Both the position numbers and the translations under genes were made by a program. A stretch of DNA of 39,173 nt, taken from NCBI GenBank assembly GCA_046546235.1, contig JBKGYG010000007.1, forward strand, positions 1-39,173. Direction: 5' to 3'. Shown piece after piece: positions 32,240 through 39,173 of the stretch. Every line of letters starts with the position of its first letter. Position 1 is the first letter of the stretch. Under the pieces are notes generated by a model. It had not been told where the DNA came from. It saw only the letters and a list, made by a program, of their open reading frames with translations, and searched no databases. Origin of the DNA: JBKGYG01 sp046546235. GTDB taxonomy: Bacteria > Bacillota > Clostridia > Lachnospirales > DSM-24629.

Positions 32240-34468
32240 ATGAAAAAATTATTTAAGCCTTTTGGAATTTCTATGATGATACTAAGTTTGGGACTATCTA
32301 ATATTAACCAACCATTTAATATTTTGGCAGTGGAAGAAGAAATTGATGTAAAAAACAATAAAGTTATAGATAAACGTGAAATAAAAATTGCACCTGATGC
32401 AACTTATACATGGAGTGATATGGAAGTAGATGATAACAAAGAAAAGGTACATTATGTAGAGTTTGACCTTCAAAACTCTAATCTTGATTTACAAGTTGGT
32501 AAGAGTAATGATTATGTATACGGTTTACAGACAGTAAGTGGTATGGCAAATGATTATGATAAAGAAGGTAATAGAGTTGTAGCTGCAATAAATGGTGATT
32601 TTTATCATATGAATAATGGAATTCCTTTAGGAACTTTTATAAACGATGGTAAAATTATAACTGATCCACCAGGAACTTGGTTAGATTGGTATGCTTTTGG
32701 TGTGAAAGAAGATAATACTGTAGTATTTGGAAAAAGTCCAAAGTTGCATAAAAAATTAATCATACCAGGAAATTCTGTTTTAGATATTAACTTTATTAAT
32801 AGAATTCCAGCAATTGAGGATGCTCTTGTACTTTTTACATCAGATTTTTATTCATCTACAAAGACTAATGATAATAGAGATGAATATATATGTGAAATTA
32901 TTATCGGCGATGAAGTTAGGGCAAATAAAGGTTTAATATTACAAGTTAAAGACATTAGAAAAAATACAGGGAATACAGAGATAAAAGATGGAGAAGTAGT
33001 TCTGTCTGCTTCTGGTAAATTTAAAGACAGTTTATCTAAGTTAAAAAAAGGAGACGAACTAGCAACATTCTTTAATATAGAAAACAAATGGAAAGATGTT
33101 AAACTAGCAGTAGGAGGGCAACACTTAATTGTAGATAATGGAAAAGTTGCAAATATAAACAGTAAAGAACGAGGACCAAGAGTAGCAATTGGCGTTAAAG
33201 AAGATGGTAAAATTGTTATGCTTGAAGTAGATGGTAGATCATCAGGCTTTAGTGAAGGTGTTACATTGAAAGAATTAGGCGAAATGATGAAAGATTTAGG
33301 TTGTGTAAATGCATTAAATCTTGATGGTGGAGGTTCTGCTACTTTTTTAGGTAGATTACCAGGAGAAATAAATAGAACAGTTCTTAACAAGCTATCTGAT
33401 GGTAAAGAAAGAAGAGTTGCTAATTCAATTATGCTTATAAATAAGGGAGAAGAAAGTGACGCATCAAACTTTGTAGTACAACCTAATTTCTTAAGAATTT
33501 TACAAGGCAATGAATTTGATTTTAATTATGCAGCCATTGATAAAAACTATCATCCAGCAACTTTTAATGGTAATCCTAAATGGGAATTAACAGATAGTAG
33601 TCTTGGAAAGATAGACCAAGATGGTATTTTTAAGGCAGGAGAAAATTCAGGAACTACAAAGATAAAAGTTGCATATGAAGATATAGTCGGATTTGGTGAA
33701 GTAGAAATTGTAGATGATATAACAGAAATTAAACTTAATTATGAAGATGTAATTATAGCTCCAGGTGAAGAGTTGGATTTTGACATTAAAGCATTTAGAA
33801 ATGGGCAAGAAATATTGGCTGATGATACATCTTTTGAATGGGTGACAGAAGGTTCTATTGGTTCAATAGATGAAAATGGAATTTTTACAGCTTCAGAATT
33901 AGAAAATGAATCTGGCAAAATAATAGTAAACTATAAAAATCCGACAACATCTAAAGTTATAACAACATCAATTGATGTAAATATTAGAGATTCTGTAGTA
34001 ATAATAGAGGATTTTGAAAGTGGTAATAAATGGGAAGCAACAGGAGTTAGATATAATGAAATATTATATATGGAGACTAGTAATAATGTTAAGTTTGGTA
34101 ACAAAGCAGGATTATTAGCATATGATTTCAGAGATACTGTTGGAACTTCGGGGGTTTACTTAGCACCTAAGGAACCAATTGAATTAGAAGGTTACCCTAA
34201 AAAGATAGGAATGTGGGTAAAAGGAGATGGCAAAGAACATTGGCTAAGATCGCAATTAAGGGATGGTAATAATAAGATAATTAATCTTGATTTTATTTCC
34301 TCTTCAAAAGGTGTTGATTTTAACGATTGGAAATACCTTGAAGTAGAAATACCAAAAGGATTAGCTTTACCATTAAAAATTGATTTACCAGTAAGATATA
34401 TGGCAATAGACGATTCTAAGAAAAGTTTTGGATTTCTATTAATTGATGAAATTCAAGCAATATACTAA
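32240..34468 (+). CDS. Secreted phosphodiester-glycosidase (NAGPA) domain protein with Ig-like repeats
   Basis: 742-aa exported protein. Signal peptide at residues 1-~30 (ISMMILSLGLSNINQPFNILA). Residues ~90-400 form a NAGPA/DUF2233 phosphodiester-glycosidase domain: VAAINGDFYHMNNGIPLG, GGQHLIVDNGK, RGPRVAIGVKEDG, LEVDGRSSGFSEGVTL, and ALNLDGGGSATF with the acidic/glycine active-site loop. In bacteria such domains are linked to cell-wall or exopolysaccharide glycan cleavage. Residues ~405-570 look like two bacterial Ig-like domains (FVVQPNFLRILQGNEF..., ITEIKLNYEDVIIAPGEE). Residues ~580-742 (VVIIEDFESGNKWEATG ... YMAIDDSKKSFGFLLIDEI) look like a carbohydrate-binding beta-sandwich. No SLH domain. 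GGAGG lies about 12 nt before ATG 32240. Confidence 0.88.
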   Translation: MKKLFKPFGISMMILSLGLSNINQPFNILAVEEEIDVKNNKVIDKREIKIAPDATYTWSDMEVDDNKEKVHYVEFDLQNSNLDLQVGKSNDYVYGLQTVSGMANDYDKEGNRVVAAINGDFYHMNNGIPLGTFINDGKIITDPPGTWLDWYAFGVKEDNTVVFGKSPKLHKKLIIPGNSVLDINFINRIPAIEDALVLFTSDFYSSTKTNDNRDEYICEIIIGDEVRANKGLILQVKDIRKNTGNTEIKDGEVVLSASGKFKDSLSKLKKGDELATFFNIENKWKDVKLAVGGQHLIVDNGKVANINSKERGPRVAIGVKEDGKIVMLEVDGRSSGFSEGVTLKELGEMMKDLGCVNALNLDGGGSATFLGRLPGEINRTVLNKLSDGKERRVANSIMLINKGEESDASNFVVQPNFLRILQGNEFDFNYAAIDKNYHPATFNGNPKWELTDSSLGKIDQDGIFKAGENSGTTKIKVAYEDIVGFGEVEIVDDITEIKLNYEDVIIAPGEELDFDIKAFRNGQEILADDTSFEWVTEGSIGSIDENGIFTASELENESGKIIVNYKNPTTSKVITTSIDVNIRDSVVIIEDFESGNKWEATGVRYNEILYMETSNNVKFGNKAGLLAYDFRDTVGTSGVYLAPKEPIELEGYPKKIGMWVKGDGKEHWLRSQLRDGNNKIINLDFISSSKGVDFNDWKYLEVEIPKGLALPLKIDLPVRYMAIDDSKKSFGFLLIDEIQAIY

Positions 34469-34478
34469 ATTAATATTA

Positions 34479-34503
34479 AGGCAGGCATTAATGCCTGTCT
34501 TTT
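34479..34503 (+). terminator. Terminator after the NAGPA gene
   Basis: Stem GGCAGGCAT / ATGCCTGTC (34480-34488, 34491-34499; one G-T wobble) followed by TTTT. Confidence 0.85.
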
Positions 34504-34571
34504 GTGATTTAGTACATGTTTTTAAGTACCGATTATCTAAAAAATAGGAGTTTCCTAATTAATAATAAAAT

Positions 34572-34592
34572 GGGAGTATCGTGATACGCCCC
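34572..34592 (-). repeat. Inverted single copy of the GGGGCGTATC hairpin element
   Basis: On the minus strand it reads GGGGCGTATC-AC-GATACTCCC, matching the copies at 31892, 38685 and 38797 but in opposite orientation. Confidence 0.8.
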
Positions 34593-34602
34593 AATAATAT
34601 AT

Positions 34603-34622
34603 AAACTAATACTTATTAGTTT
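34603..34622. promoter_or_regulatory. Perfect 9-2-9 palindrome, candidate operator
   Basis: AAACTAATA (34603-34611), CT, TATTAGTTT (34614-34622). It lies 6 nt before the candidate -35 box of the SLH-transglutaminase gene; no T-run, so not a terminator. Confidence 0.55.
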
Positions 34623-34628
34623 TGCTAA

Positions 34629-34658
34629 TTGGAAAAATCAACAAAATTATAGTAATAT
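34629..34658 (+). promoter_or_regulatory. Candidate promoter of the SLH-transglutaminase gene
   Basis: TTGGAA (34629-34634), an 18-nt spacer and TAATAT (34653-34658), 44 nt before the start codon. Confidence 0.5.
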
Positions 34659-34702
34659 AAATACATTAGAAACATCTATATAAAATTCAAAGGGGAATTA
34701 GT

Positions 34703-36304
34703 ATGTTAAAAAAAATAAAATGTTGTATTATAATCTCTATAATATTACTAATTTTTTGTAATATTATCTATGTTCCAAAGCTACAAGGAGCAACTACATA
34801 TTGGGAAGAGGAGGAGATGGCAGAAAAATTAGCAGTTCTTGGATTATTTTCAGGGACGGGAAATGGATTTGAATTAGATAGGGTTCCTACTAGAGCAGAA
34901 GCTGCAGTTATGTTTGTTCGTTTGTTAGGTAAAGAAAAAGAAGCTATAGAAAATAAGTATAATCATAATTTTACAGATGTTCCTGACTGGGCGAATAATT
35001 ATGTTGGATTTATGAGCGAATATAAACTAACTTCAGGAGTTGGAAACAATGAATTTGGTTCATCTTTACCTGCTAATGCTAATATGTATATGACATTTAT
35101 TCTTAGAGCATTAGATTACGATGAGCAACAAGGTGATTTCCAGTGGGATAAAGCTGTTAATAAAGCAGTAGACTTAGAAATAATAAGTAATTTCCAAAAA
35201 AATTATTTAAAAGAATTTACTAGAGGAGACTTAGCAGCATTATCATATAAAGCTCTAGAAGCTAATATAAAAGATACAGAAAAACCACTTTTGATTGATT
35301 TAATAGAAACAGATGCTTTTACAAAAGAAACAGCTAAGGAAGTAGGATTAGATTATTTAATTACTTATTATGAGGTGAAAGATGGTCTTACAACAATCAA
35401 AAGTTCTAATTATGAAGATGATTATTTCGAAATTAGTTTAGAAGGGTCTAATACAGTTAGACTAGAAGGCAAAACATTAACTGATAATAAATGGGTATGG
35501 TTGAGGGTGAATAGTGTGAGTAATATACAAGATCAACATATACCTGTAAATAATAAGACTTATAGTAAAGTATTTAATATAAGTTTAGAAGAAGGAAAGG
35601 AATATGAATTAGAAATATTTATGGGGGAAGAGAGGTATGGAACTTATTCAGGCTTTGCAAAGAATATAATATTAACAAAGAATAAAACAGGATTAGTTAT
35701 TAAACCATCTCCTGTATATTTCACTAATTTATTTAAGGAAGGTAATGAAATACCTACTAAGGAAGATGTAGAATTTGATATTAACTTTACTAAAACTTGG
35801 ATAGGAGAAAGTAATTATAATAAGATAACAGATTTGGCATTAGAAATCACGAAGGGAATAGATAATGATTATGAAAAAGTGCTGGCTGTACATGATTGGG
35901 TAGCAGATAATATATATTATGATTATGACGCATATTACTCTGGAAGTTATGATGATAATAGAATAAAAGGTTCATTATTAGATGCTTTAAATGATAAACG
36001 TTCAGTTTGTCAAGGATATGCAGAGCTTACCGAGATGTTATTATTGTCTTTAGATATTCCTTGTGTAGTTGTGAAAGGATATGCATTAGGGATGAGTACT
36101 ACCGGCAGATGGGAAGGTGTTGATGAATTAGATACTAACCATGCTTGGAATGAAGTCTATGTGGATGGAAGATGGATTATTATGGATACTACTTGGGATT
36201 CGAGAAATAAATATGAAGATGGACAATATATAAGAAGTGAGAAAAGATATAGATTTTTTGATCCTACAATTGAAGCATTTTCATTTACTCATAGGAAACG
36301 TTAA
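34703..36304 (+). CDS. Secreted SLH-domain transglutaminase-like protein
   Basis: 533-aa exported protein. Signal peptide: KKIKCCIIISIILLIFCNIIYVPKLQGA, cleavage near residue 30. SLH-like repeats occupy ~33-190: KLAVLGLFSGTGNGFELDRVPTRAEAAVMFVRLL, FTDVPDWANNYVGFMSEYKLTSGVG, and a weaker third around AVDLEIISNFQK...FTRGDLAALSYKAL. A middle beta-rich region (~220-335) is unassigned. Residues ~375-510 form a transglutaminase/protease core with the triad Cys436 (RSVCQGYAEL), His480 (NHAWNEVYV) and Asp495 (WIIMDTTWD). Such domains in Clostridia are thought to act as peptidases or protein crosslinkers at the cell surface. ATG 34703 with AAGGGGA upstream. It may work on the same envelope as the SLH protein at 4010. 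Confidence 0.9.
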   Translation: MLKKIKCCIIISIILLIFCNIIYVPKLQGATTYWEEEEMAEKLAVLGLFSGTGNGFELDRVPTRAEAAVMFVRLLGKEKEAIENKYNHNFTDVPDWANNYVGFMSEYKLTSGVGNNEFGSSLPANANMYMTFILRALDYDEQQGDFQWDKAVNKAVDLEIISNFQKNYLKEFTRGDLAALSYKALEANIKDTEKPLLIDLIETDAFTKETAKEVGLDYLITYYEVKDGLTTIKSSNYEDDYFEISLEGSNTVRLEGKTLTDNKWVWLRVNSVSNIQDQHIPVNNKTYSKVFNISLEEGKEYELEIFMGEERYGTYSGFAKNIILTKNKTGLVIKPSPVYFTNLFKEGNEIPTKEDVEFDINFTKTWIGESNYNKITDLALEITKGIDNDYEKVLAVHDWVADNIYYDYDAYYSGSYDDNRIKGSLLDALNDKRSVCQGYAELTEMLLLSLDIPCVVVKGYALGMSTTGRWEGVDELDTNHAWNEVYVDGRWIIMDTTWDSRNKYEDGQYIRSEKRYRFFDPTIEAFSFTHRKR

Positions 36305-36342
36305 ATTAGTTAAGAGTTACTTTTCAAACAATTTTATAGTGC

Positions 36343-36391
36343 TAGAGAATAAAGATGCTAACTTAACTACAAGTAGCATCTTTATTCTCTA
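36343..36391. terminator. Bidirectional terminator between convergent genes
   Basis: Perfect 18-bp inverted repeat (36343-36360 / 36374-36391) with a 13-nt loop, between a plus-strand gene ending at 36304 and a minus-strand gene ending at 36407. Both arms have AT-rich outer parts that can serve as the T-rich tail in either direction. Confidence 0.88.
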
Positions 36392-36406
36392 ACCATCTTG
36401 TGTGTT

Positions 36407-37612
36407 CTATCTGTAAAAAGAAAATAAATGTGCATCTTGGTGATATCCGTACTTATATAAATCTTTTATAATCTGTGATCCAATAATTGAATATATGATT
36501 CCATTAGTTCCATACCCTAGAATAAAATAACAATTTGGATATAAAGGGACTTCTCCTATATATCCGATGCTATCTTTAGTATCAGCATATATTCCAGCAC
36601 TATAAAAAGCTTTTTCAATATTAAGATGAGGTAATAAATGATTTAACTTTTTATAAAGTAAATTAGATTTTTTTTCTAATAGTTTTCTATTAGGAATAAA
36701 GCCTTTATAAGGAGTATCCAATCCCCCTATAATTATACGATTATCTTTAGTAGTTCTTAAATAACAATTTGGATGTTTTCCTTCCCAGATTAAACAATTA
36801 TCTTTCCATAAATATTTATCAGTTAAAGGTTTTGTGATTAATGTATATGTGTTATAAAAAGTTGTTGTTGTATACTTATCAACAAGAGGATCAGCTTCAT
36901 AACCAGTTGCAAATATTATTTTTTTTGTTTTAATTGTATGATTTGGAGTATAAGCAATATTATATCCTTTTTTATAATCAATATATATTAACTCCGTATT
37001 TTCGAAAGCTTGTAAACCATGTTCTGTTGAATAATCTATCAAATTATGTGCCAATAAGTATGGATTAATTTCACCACCATCAAATGAGTATATTCCAGAG
37101 TAATAAGGAAGGTCAAAATGATTTTTCATAATTTTTTTAGAAACATAAGTAACTTTAAAGCCTGCACTTTTTCTAGAATTATATTCTTTTATTAATTGAA
37201 TATTTTGATTAAAATTCTTAGCAGCATGTAAGCTTTTTCTTTTAATAAAGTTTGCATCAATTTTAGTTTTATTAAGAAGAACTTTAAGGTCATATAATGC
37301 TTTTCTGCAAAGCTGAAAATACCTCGTGGCAATATTTTTATTATATATCTTGCTTAGATTATAAAGATTAATATCTATTTCATAATGTAATAACGATGTA
37401 TTAATCATAGTGCTCCCAGAAGCAAAAGTATTTTTATCAATTAGGACAGTATCGATATTAGATTTATTCATATAATAAGAACATAATGCTCCTGTAATAC
37501 CACCTCCAACAATTAATACATCACATTCAATATTTTTTCTTAAATTAGAATAATTCTTAGTTGTATTTTTCTCTGATAAATTCCAAAAGGAATCTCCTGT
37601 ATAAAACTCCAT
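36407..37612 (-). CDS. FAD-dependent amine/amino-acid oxidoreductase (DAO family)
   Basis: 401-aa cytoplasmic flavoprotein of the DAO (glycine/D-amino acid oxidase-like) family. FAD-binding Rossmann motif DVLIVGGGITGALCSYYM near residue 32, then VLIDKNTFASGSTMINTSLLHYE in place of the usual G-S-T region, KIIFATGYE mid-protein, and a C-terminal YSAGIYADTKDSIGYIGEVP...YGTNGIIYS, the second part of the FAD site. Substrate unknown; the closest type I know is the clostridial 'FAD-binding oxidoreductase' with the pattern TGDSFW at the start. ATG 37612 is chosen because GAAGGTGAG lies just before it; GTG 37621 falls in that site. Divergent from mscS. Confidence 0.88.
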   Translation of the reverse strand: MEFYTGDSFWNLSEKNTTKNYSNLRKNIECDVLIVGGGITGALCSYYMNKSNIDTVLIDKNTFASGSTMINTSLLHYEIDINLYNLSKIYNKNIATRYFQLCRKALYDLKVLLNKTKIDANFIKRKSLHAAKNFNQNIQLIKEYNSRKSAGFKVTYVSKKIMKNHFDLPYYSGIYSFDGGEINPYLLAHNLIDYSTEHGLQAFENTELIYIDYKKGYNIAYTPNHTIKTKKIIFATGYEADPLVDKYTTTTFYNTYTLITKPLTDKYLWKDNCLIWEGKHPNCYLRTTKDNRIIIGGLDTPYKGFIPNRKLLEKKSNLLYKKLNHLLPHLNIEKAFYSAGIYADTKDSIGYIGEVPLYPNCYFILGYGTNGIIYSIIGSQIIKDLYKYGYHQDAHLFSFYR

Positions 37613-37712
37613 TAATCTCACCTTCTATTTTTATGCTATACAGTTAGTGTTTTACAATTAGTTAATTATAATTCTATTTAAATATATAAATTAATAAAAA
37701 TAAGTATTTAGA

Positions 37713-37741
37713 TTGAATGTAATGTTATAATTCGATATACT
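37713..37741 (+). promoter_or_regulatory. Promoter of the MscS-type channel gene
   Basis: TTGAAT (37713-37718), a 17-nt spacer and TATACT (37736-37741). No clear promoter was found on the minus strand for the divergent oxidoreductase. Confidence 0.75.
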
Positions 37742-37801
37742 TAATTATAGATTTAGTTAATTAGTTTTAAAATATTGATTAAATTAAATAGGAGGAATAA
37801 A

Positions 37802-38671
37802 ATGGATGATCCAGAAACAGAAGTAATAAATATCAATGGATTAATTGATAAAATAAGTAGTGATACTTTTAAACAACAAATAGTATCGTTTGTAACAAAA
37901 TATGGAGTATTACTTATTGTATCTCTAATAGTTCTTTTAATTGGTTTAAAACTAATTAAATACACAGTTAAACTTACAAAAAAATTACTAGATAAATACC
38001 AAGTAGAAGGCTCGGTAAATACATTTTTGGTATCATTATTGAGTGTTATATTAAAAATAATACTTGTGATATTTGTTGCTAGTATTCTTGGTGCTCCAGT
38101 TACTTCATTTGTTGCAATATTAGGTACTGCAGGATTGGCAATTGGCTTAGCATTACAAGGTAGTTTGTCAAATTTTGCAGGAGGAGTACTTATTTTAATA
38201 TTAAAGCCTTTTAAAGTAGGTGATTATATTAAAGAAGATGCTAATGGAAATGAAGGAATAGTAGAAGCTATTGATATTTTTTATACTACTTTAAAGACAC
38301 TAGATAATAAAGTAGTTGTTATTCCTAATGGTAATTTATCAAATAATAGTATAACAAATTACTCTAAAAAGGAAACAAGACGTGTTGATTTAACGGTTGG
38401 AGTTGGTTATAAGGATGATTTGTCTAAAGTAAAAGAAGCATTACAAGATGTTGTAAATAAACATCCTTTGATATTAACAGATCCAGAAAGTAGTGTTAGT
38501 GTAAGTGAACTTGGTGATAGTTCAGTTAATTTTTTAATATTAGTTTGGTGCAAAACAGAAGATTATTGGACAGTTAAATCTGAATTAACAGAACAAGTTA
38601 AGAAGAGATTTGATGAAGAAGGTATTAATATACCATATCCTCAAATGGATGTTCATATGATACAATCATAA
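37802..38671 (+). CDS. mscS: Small-conductance mechanosensitive channel (MscS family)
   Basis: 289-aa MscS-type channel; opens on membrane tension to release solutes during osmotic downshock. Three transmembrane helices are visible: ~29-50 (YGVLLIVSLIVLLIGLKLI), ~73-95 (FLVSLLSVILKIILVIFVASIL) and the pore-lining third helix with TAGLAIGLALQGSLSNFAGG. The cytoplasmic beta and alpha/beta domains follow (KPFKVGDYI, VVVIPNGNLSNNSITNYS, PYPQMDVHM at the end). Full length. ATG 37802 with AGGAGG 7 nt upstream. The last codons and stop lie inside a copy of the repeat family that continues downstream. Confidence 0.95.
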   Translation: MDDPETEVININGLIDKISSDTFKQQIVSFVTKYGVLLIVSLIVLLIGLKLIKYTVKLTKKLLDKYQVEGSVNTFLVSLLSVILKIILVIFVASILGAPVTSFVAILGTAGLAIGLALQGSLSNFAGGVLILILKPFKVGDYIKEDANGNEGIVEAIDIFYTTLKTLDNKVVVIPNGNLSNNSITNYSKKETRRVDLTVGVGYKDDLSKVKEALQDVVNKHPLILTDPESSVSVSELGDSSVNFLILVWCKTEDYWTVKSELTEQVKKRFDEEGINIPYPQMDVHMIQS

Positions 38672-38817
38672 CAGACCATTAGTAGGGGCGTATCACGATG
38701 CGCCCATTTTTATTATTAATCAGAAAAGACCTATTTTAAAGACAATTGGCACATAAAACATGTACCAATTGTACAATATCATAATAGACCATAGTAGGGG
38801 CGTATCACGATGCGCCC
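38661..38817. repeat. Two copies of the GGGGCGTATC hairpin repeat, first one overlapping the mscS stop
   Basis: TACAATCATAACAGACCATTAG followed by the hairpin GGGGCGTATC-AC-GATGCGCCC (38685-38705); then TACAATATCATAATAGACCATAG and the same hairpin (38797-38817). Between them lies a unit AATCAGAAAAGACCTATTTT with a CAATTGG / CCAATTG stem (38743-38749 / 38765-38771), parallel in layout to the tandem repeat that follows. The first copy begins within the last codons of mscS. Confidence 0.85.
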
Positions 38818-38830
38818 GTGGCGAAGCCAC

Positions 38831-39173
38831 TTTTGTCCTTAATCAGGAAAGTGCTACTTTTGAGATCATCGGGACTTGATACATGTCCCGATACCATGGA
38901 GGTTTAATTGACTGTAAATTACTAAGGTGGTGGGACAAATCGCGTTGCGAACGTGGCGAAGCCACTTTTGTCCTTAATTAGGGAAGTGCTACTTTTGAGA
39001 TCATCGGGACTTGATACATGTCCCGATACCATGGAGGTTTAATTGACTGTAAATTACTAAGGTGGTGGGACAAATCGCGTTGCGAACGTGGCGAAGCCAC
39101 TTTTGTCCTTAATTAGGGAAGTGCTACTTTTGAGATCATCGGGACTTGATACATGTCCCGATACCATGGAGGT
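38831..39173. repeat. 135-bp tandem repeat array (runs off the window)
   Basis: Units at 38831-38965, 38966-39100 and 39101-39173 (cut). Copies 1 and 2 differ at 2 positions; copy 3 equals copy 2 as far as it goes. Each unit holds a hairpin ATCGGGAC / GTCCCGAT with a 9-nt loop, and a three-way-junction-like fold: outer stem GGACAAA / TTTGTCC enclosing TCGC-GTT-GCGA and GTGGC-GAA-GCCAC. No ORF longer than a few tens of codons and no spacer sequences. Confidence 0.92.

Noticed and set aside
32848..33510. 220-codon open frame on the minus strand inside the NAGPA gene
   Set aside because: It lies antisense to a clear secreted-enzyme gene, has no ribosome binding site and no recognisable domain; a chance frame.
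38831..39173. CRISPR array or integron attC series
   Set aside because: The 135-bp units are almost identical throughout with no unique spacers, and there are no cassette genes or integrase.
1..39173. tRNA, rRNA, prophage or insertion-sequence transposase genes
   Set aside because: None seen on either strand; the only mobile-like signals are the repeat family and the toxin-antitoxin pair.

Overview
The window is AT-rich bacterial DNA with strong AGGAGG-type ribosome binding sites, frequent TTG/GTG starts, a T-box leader, a fluoride riboswitch and S-layer-homology (SLH) proteins. These point to a low-GC Bacillota of the class Clostridia, probably an anaerobe with an S-layer. No marker allows a safe genus call. 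The left edge cuts a metal ATPase gene and the right edge cuts a tandem repeat, so the window may be a whole contig that broke at a repeat.

Layout. (1) 1-2.8 kb, minus strand: an ArsR/SmtB-family metal sensor and a Zn/Cd/Pb P1B-ATPase, with a clear promoter and a 12-2-12 operator. (2) 3.0-10.1 kb: an accessory stretch with an unknown 128-aa protein, three decayed genes (GNAT, WYL regulator, zinc-ribbon peptide), an SLH protein followed by two tiny ORFs, topoisomerase III, an MmcQ/YjbR protein and a PIN-domain toxin-antitoxin pair. (3) 10.1-11.4 kb: a fluoride riboswitch with an overlapping terminator, in front of a cation/proton antiporter. (4) 11.4-17.8 kb: a methionine/one-carbon operon. 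It encodes a fusion of a MetH-activation-like domain, a [2Fe-2S] ferredoxin and a RACE-type ATPase, then a homocysteine methyltransferase-MTHFR fusion, then a MetH without its activation domain. (5) 18.0-27.9 kb: a branched-chain amino acid operon ilvN-ilvC-leuA-cimA-leuB-ilvD-ilvB behind a T-box leader with a probable Ile (ATC) specifier. (6) 28.0-31.7 kb: serC-serA-DUF1015. (7) 32.2-36.3 kb: a secreted phosphodiester-glycosidase (NAGPA-like) protein and an SLH-transglutaminase. (8) 36.4-38.7 kb: a minus-strand FAD amine oxidoreductase and a divergent MscS channel. (9) 31.7-32.1 kb and 38.66-39.17 kb: a family of structured repeats, ending in a 135-bp tandem array that runs off the window.

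How the genes fit together. Operon 4 looks self-contained for making methionine: MTHFR supplies methyl-THF, MetH transfers the methyl group through cobalamin, and the RACE fusion probably rescues oxidised cob(II)alamin by ATP-driven reduction. Operon 5 makes isoleucine (citramalate route), valine and part of leucine, and the T-box senses uncharged tRNA. The serine cluster has SerA and SerC but no SerB; the linked DUF1015 protein is the open question. The items most worth follow-up are the RACE-MetH system and the structured repeat family that reaches into the 3' ends of two genes.
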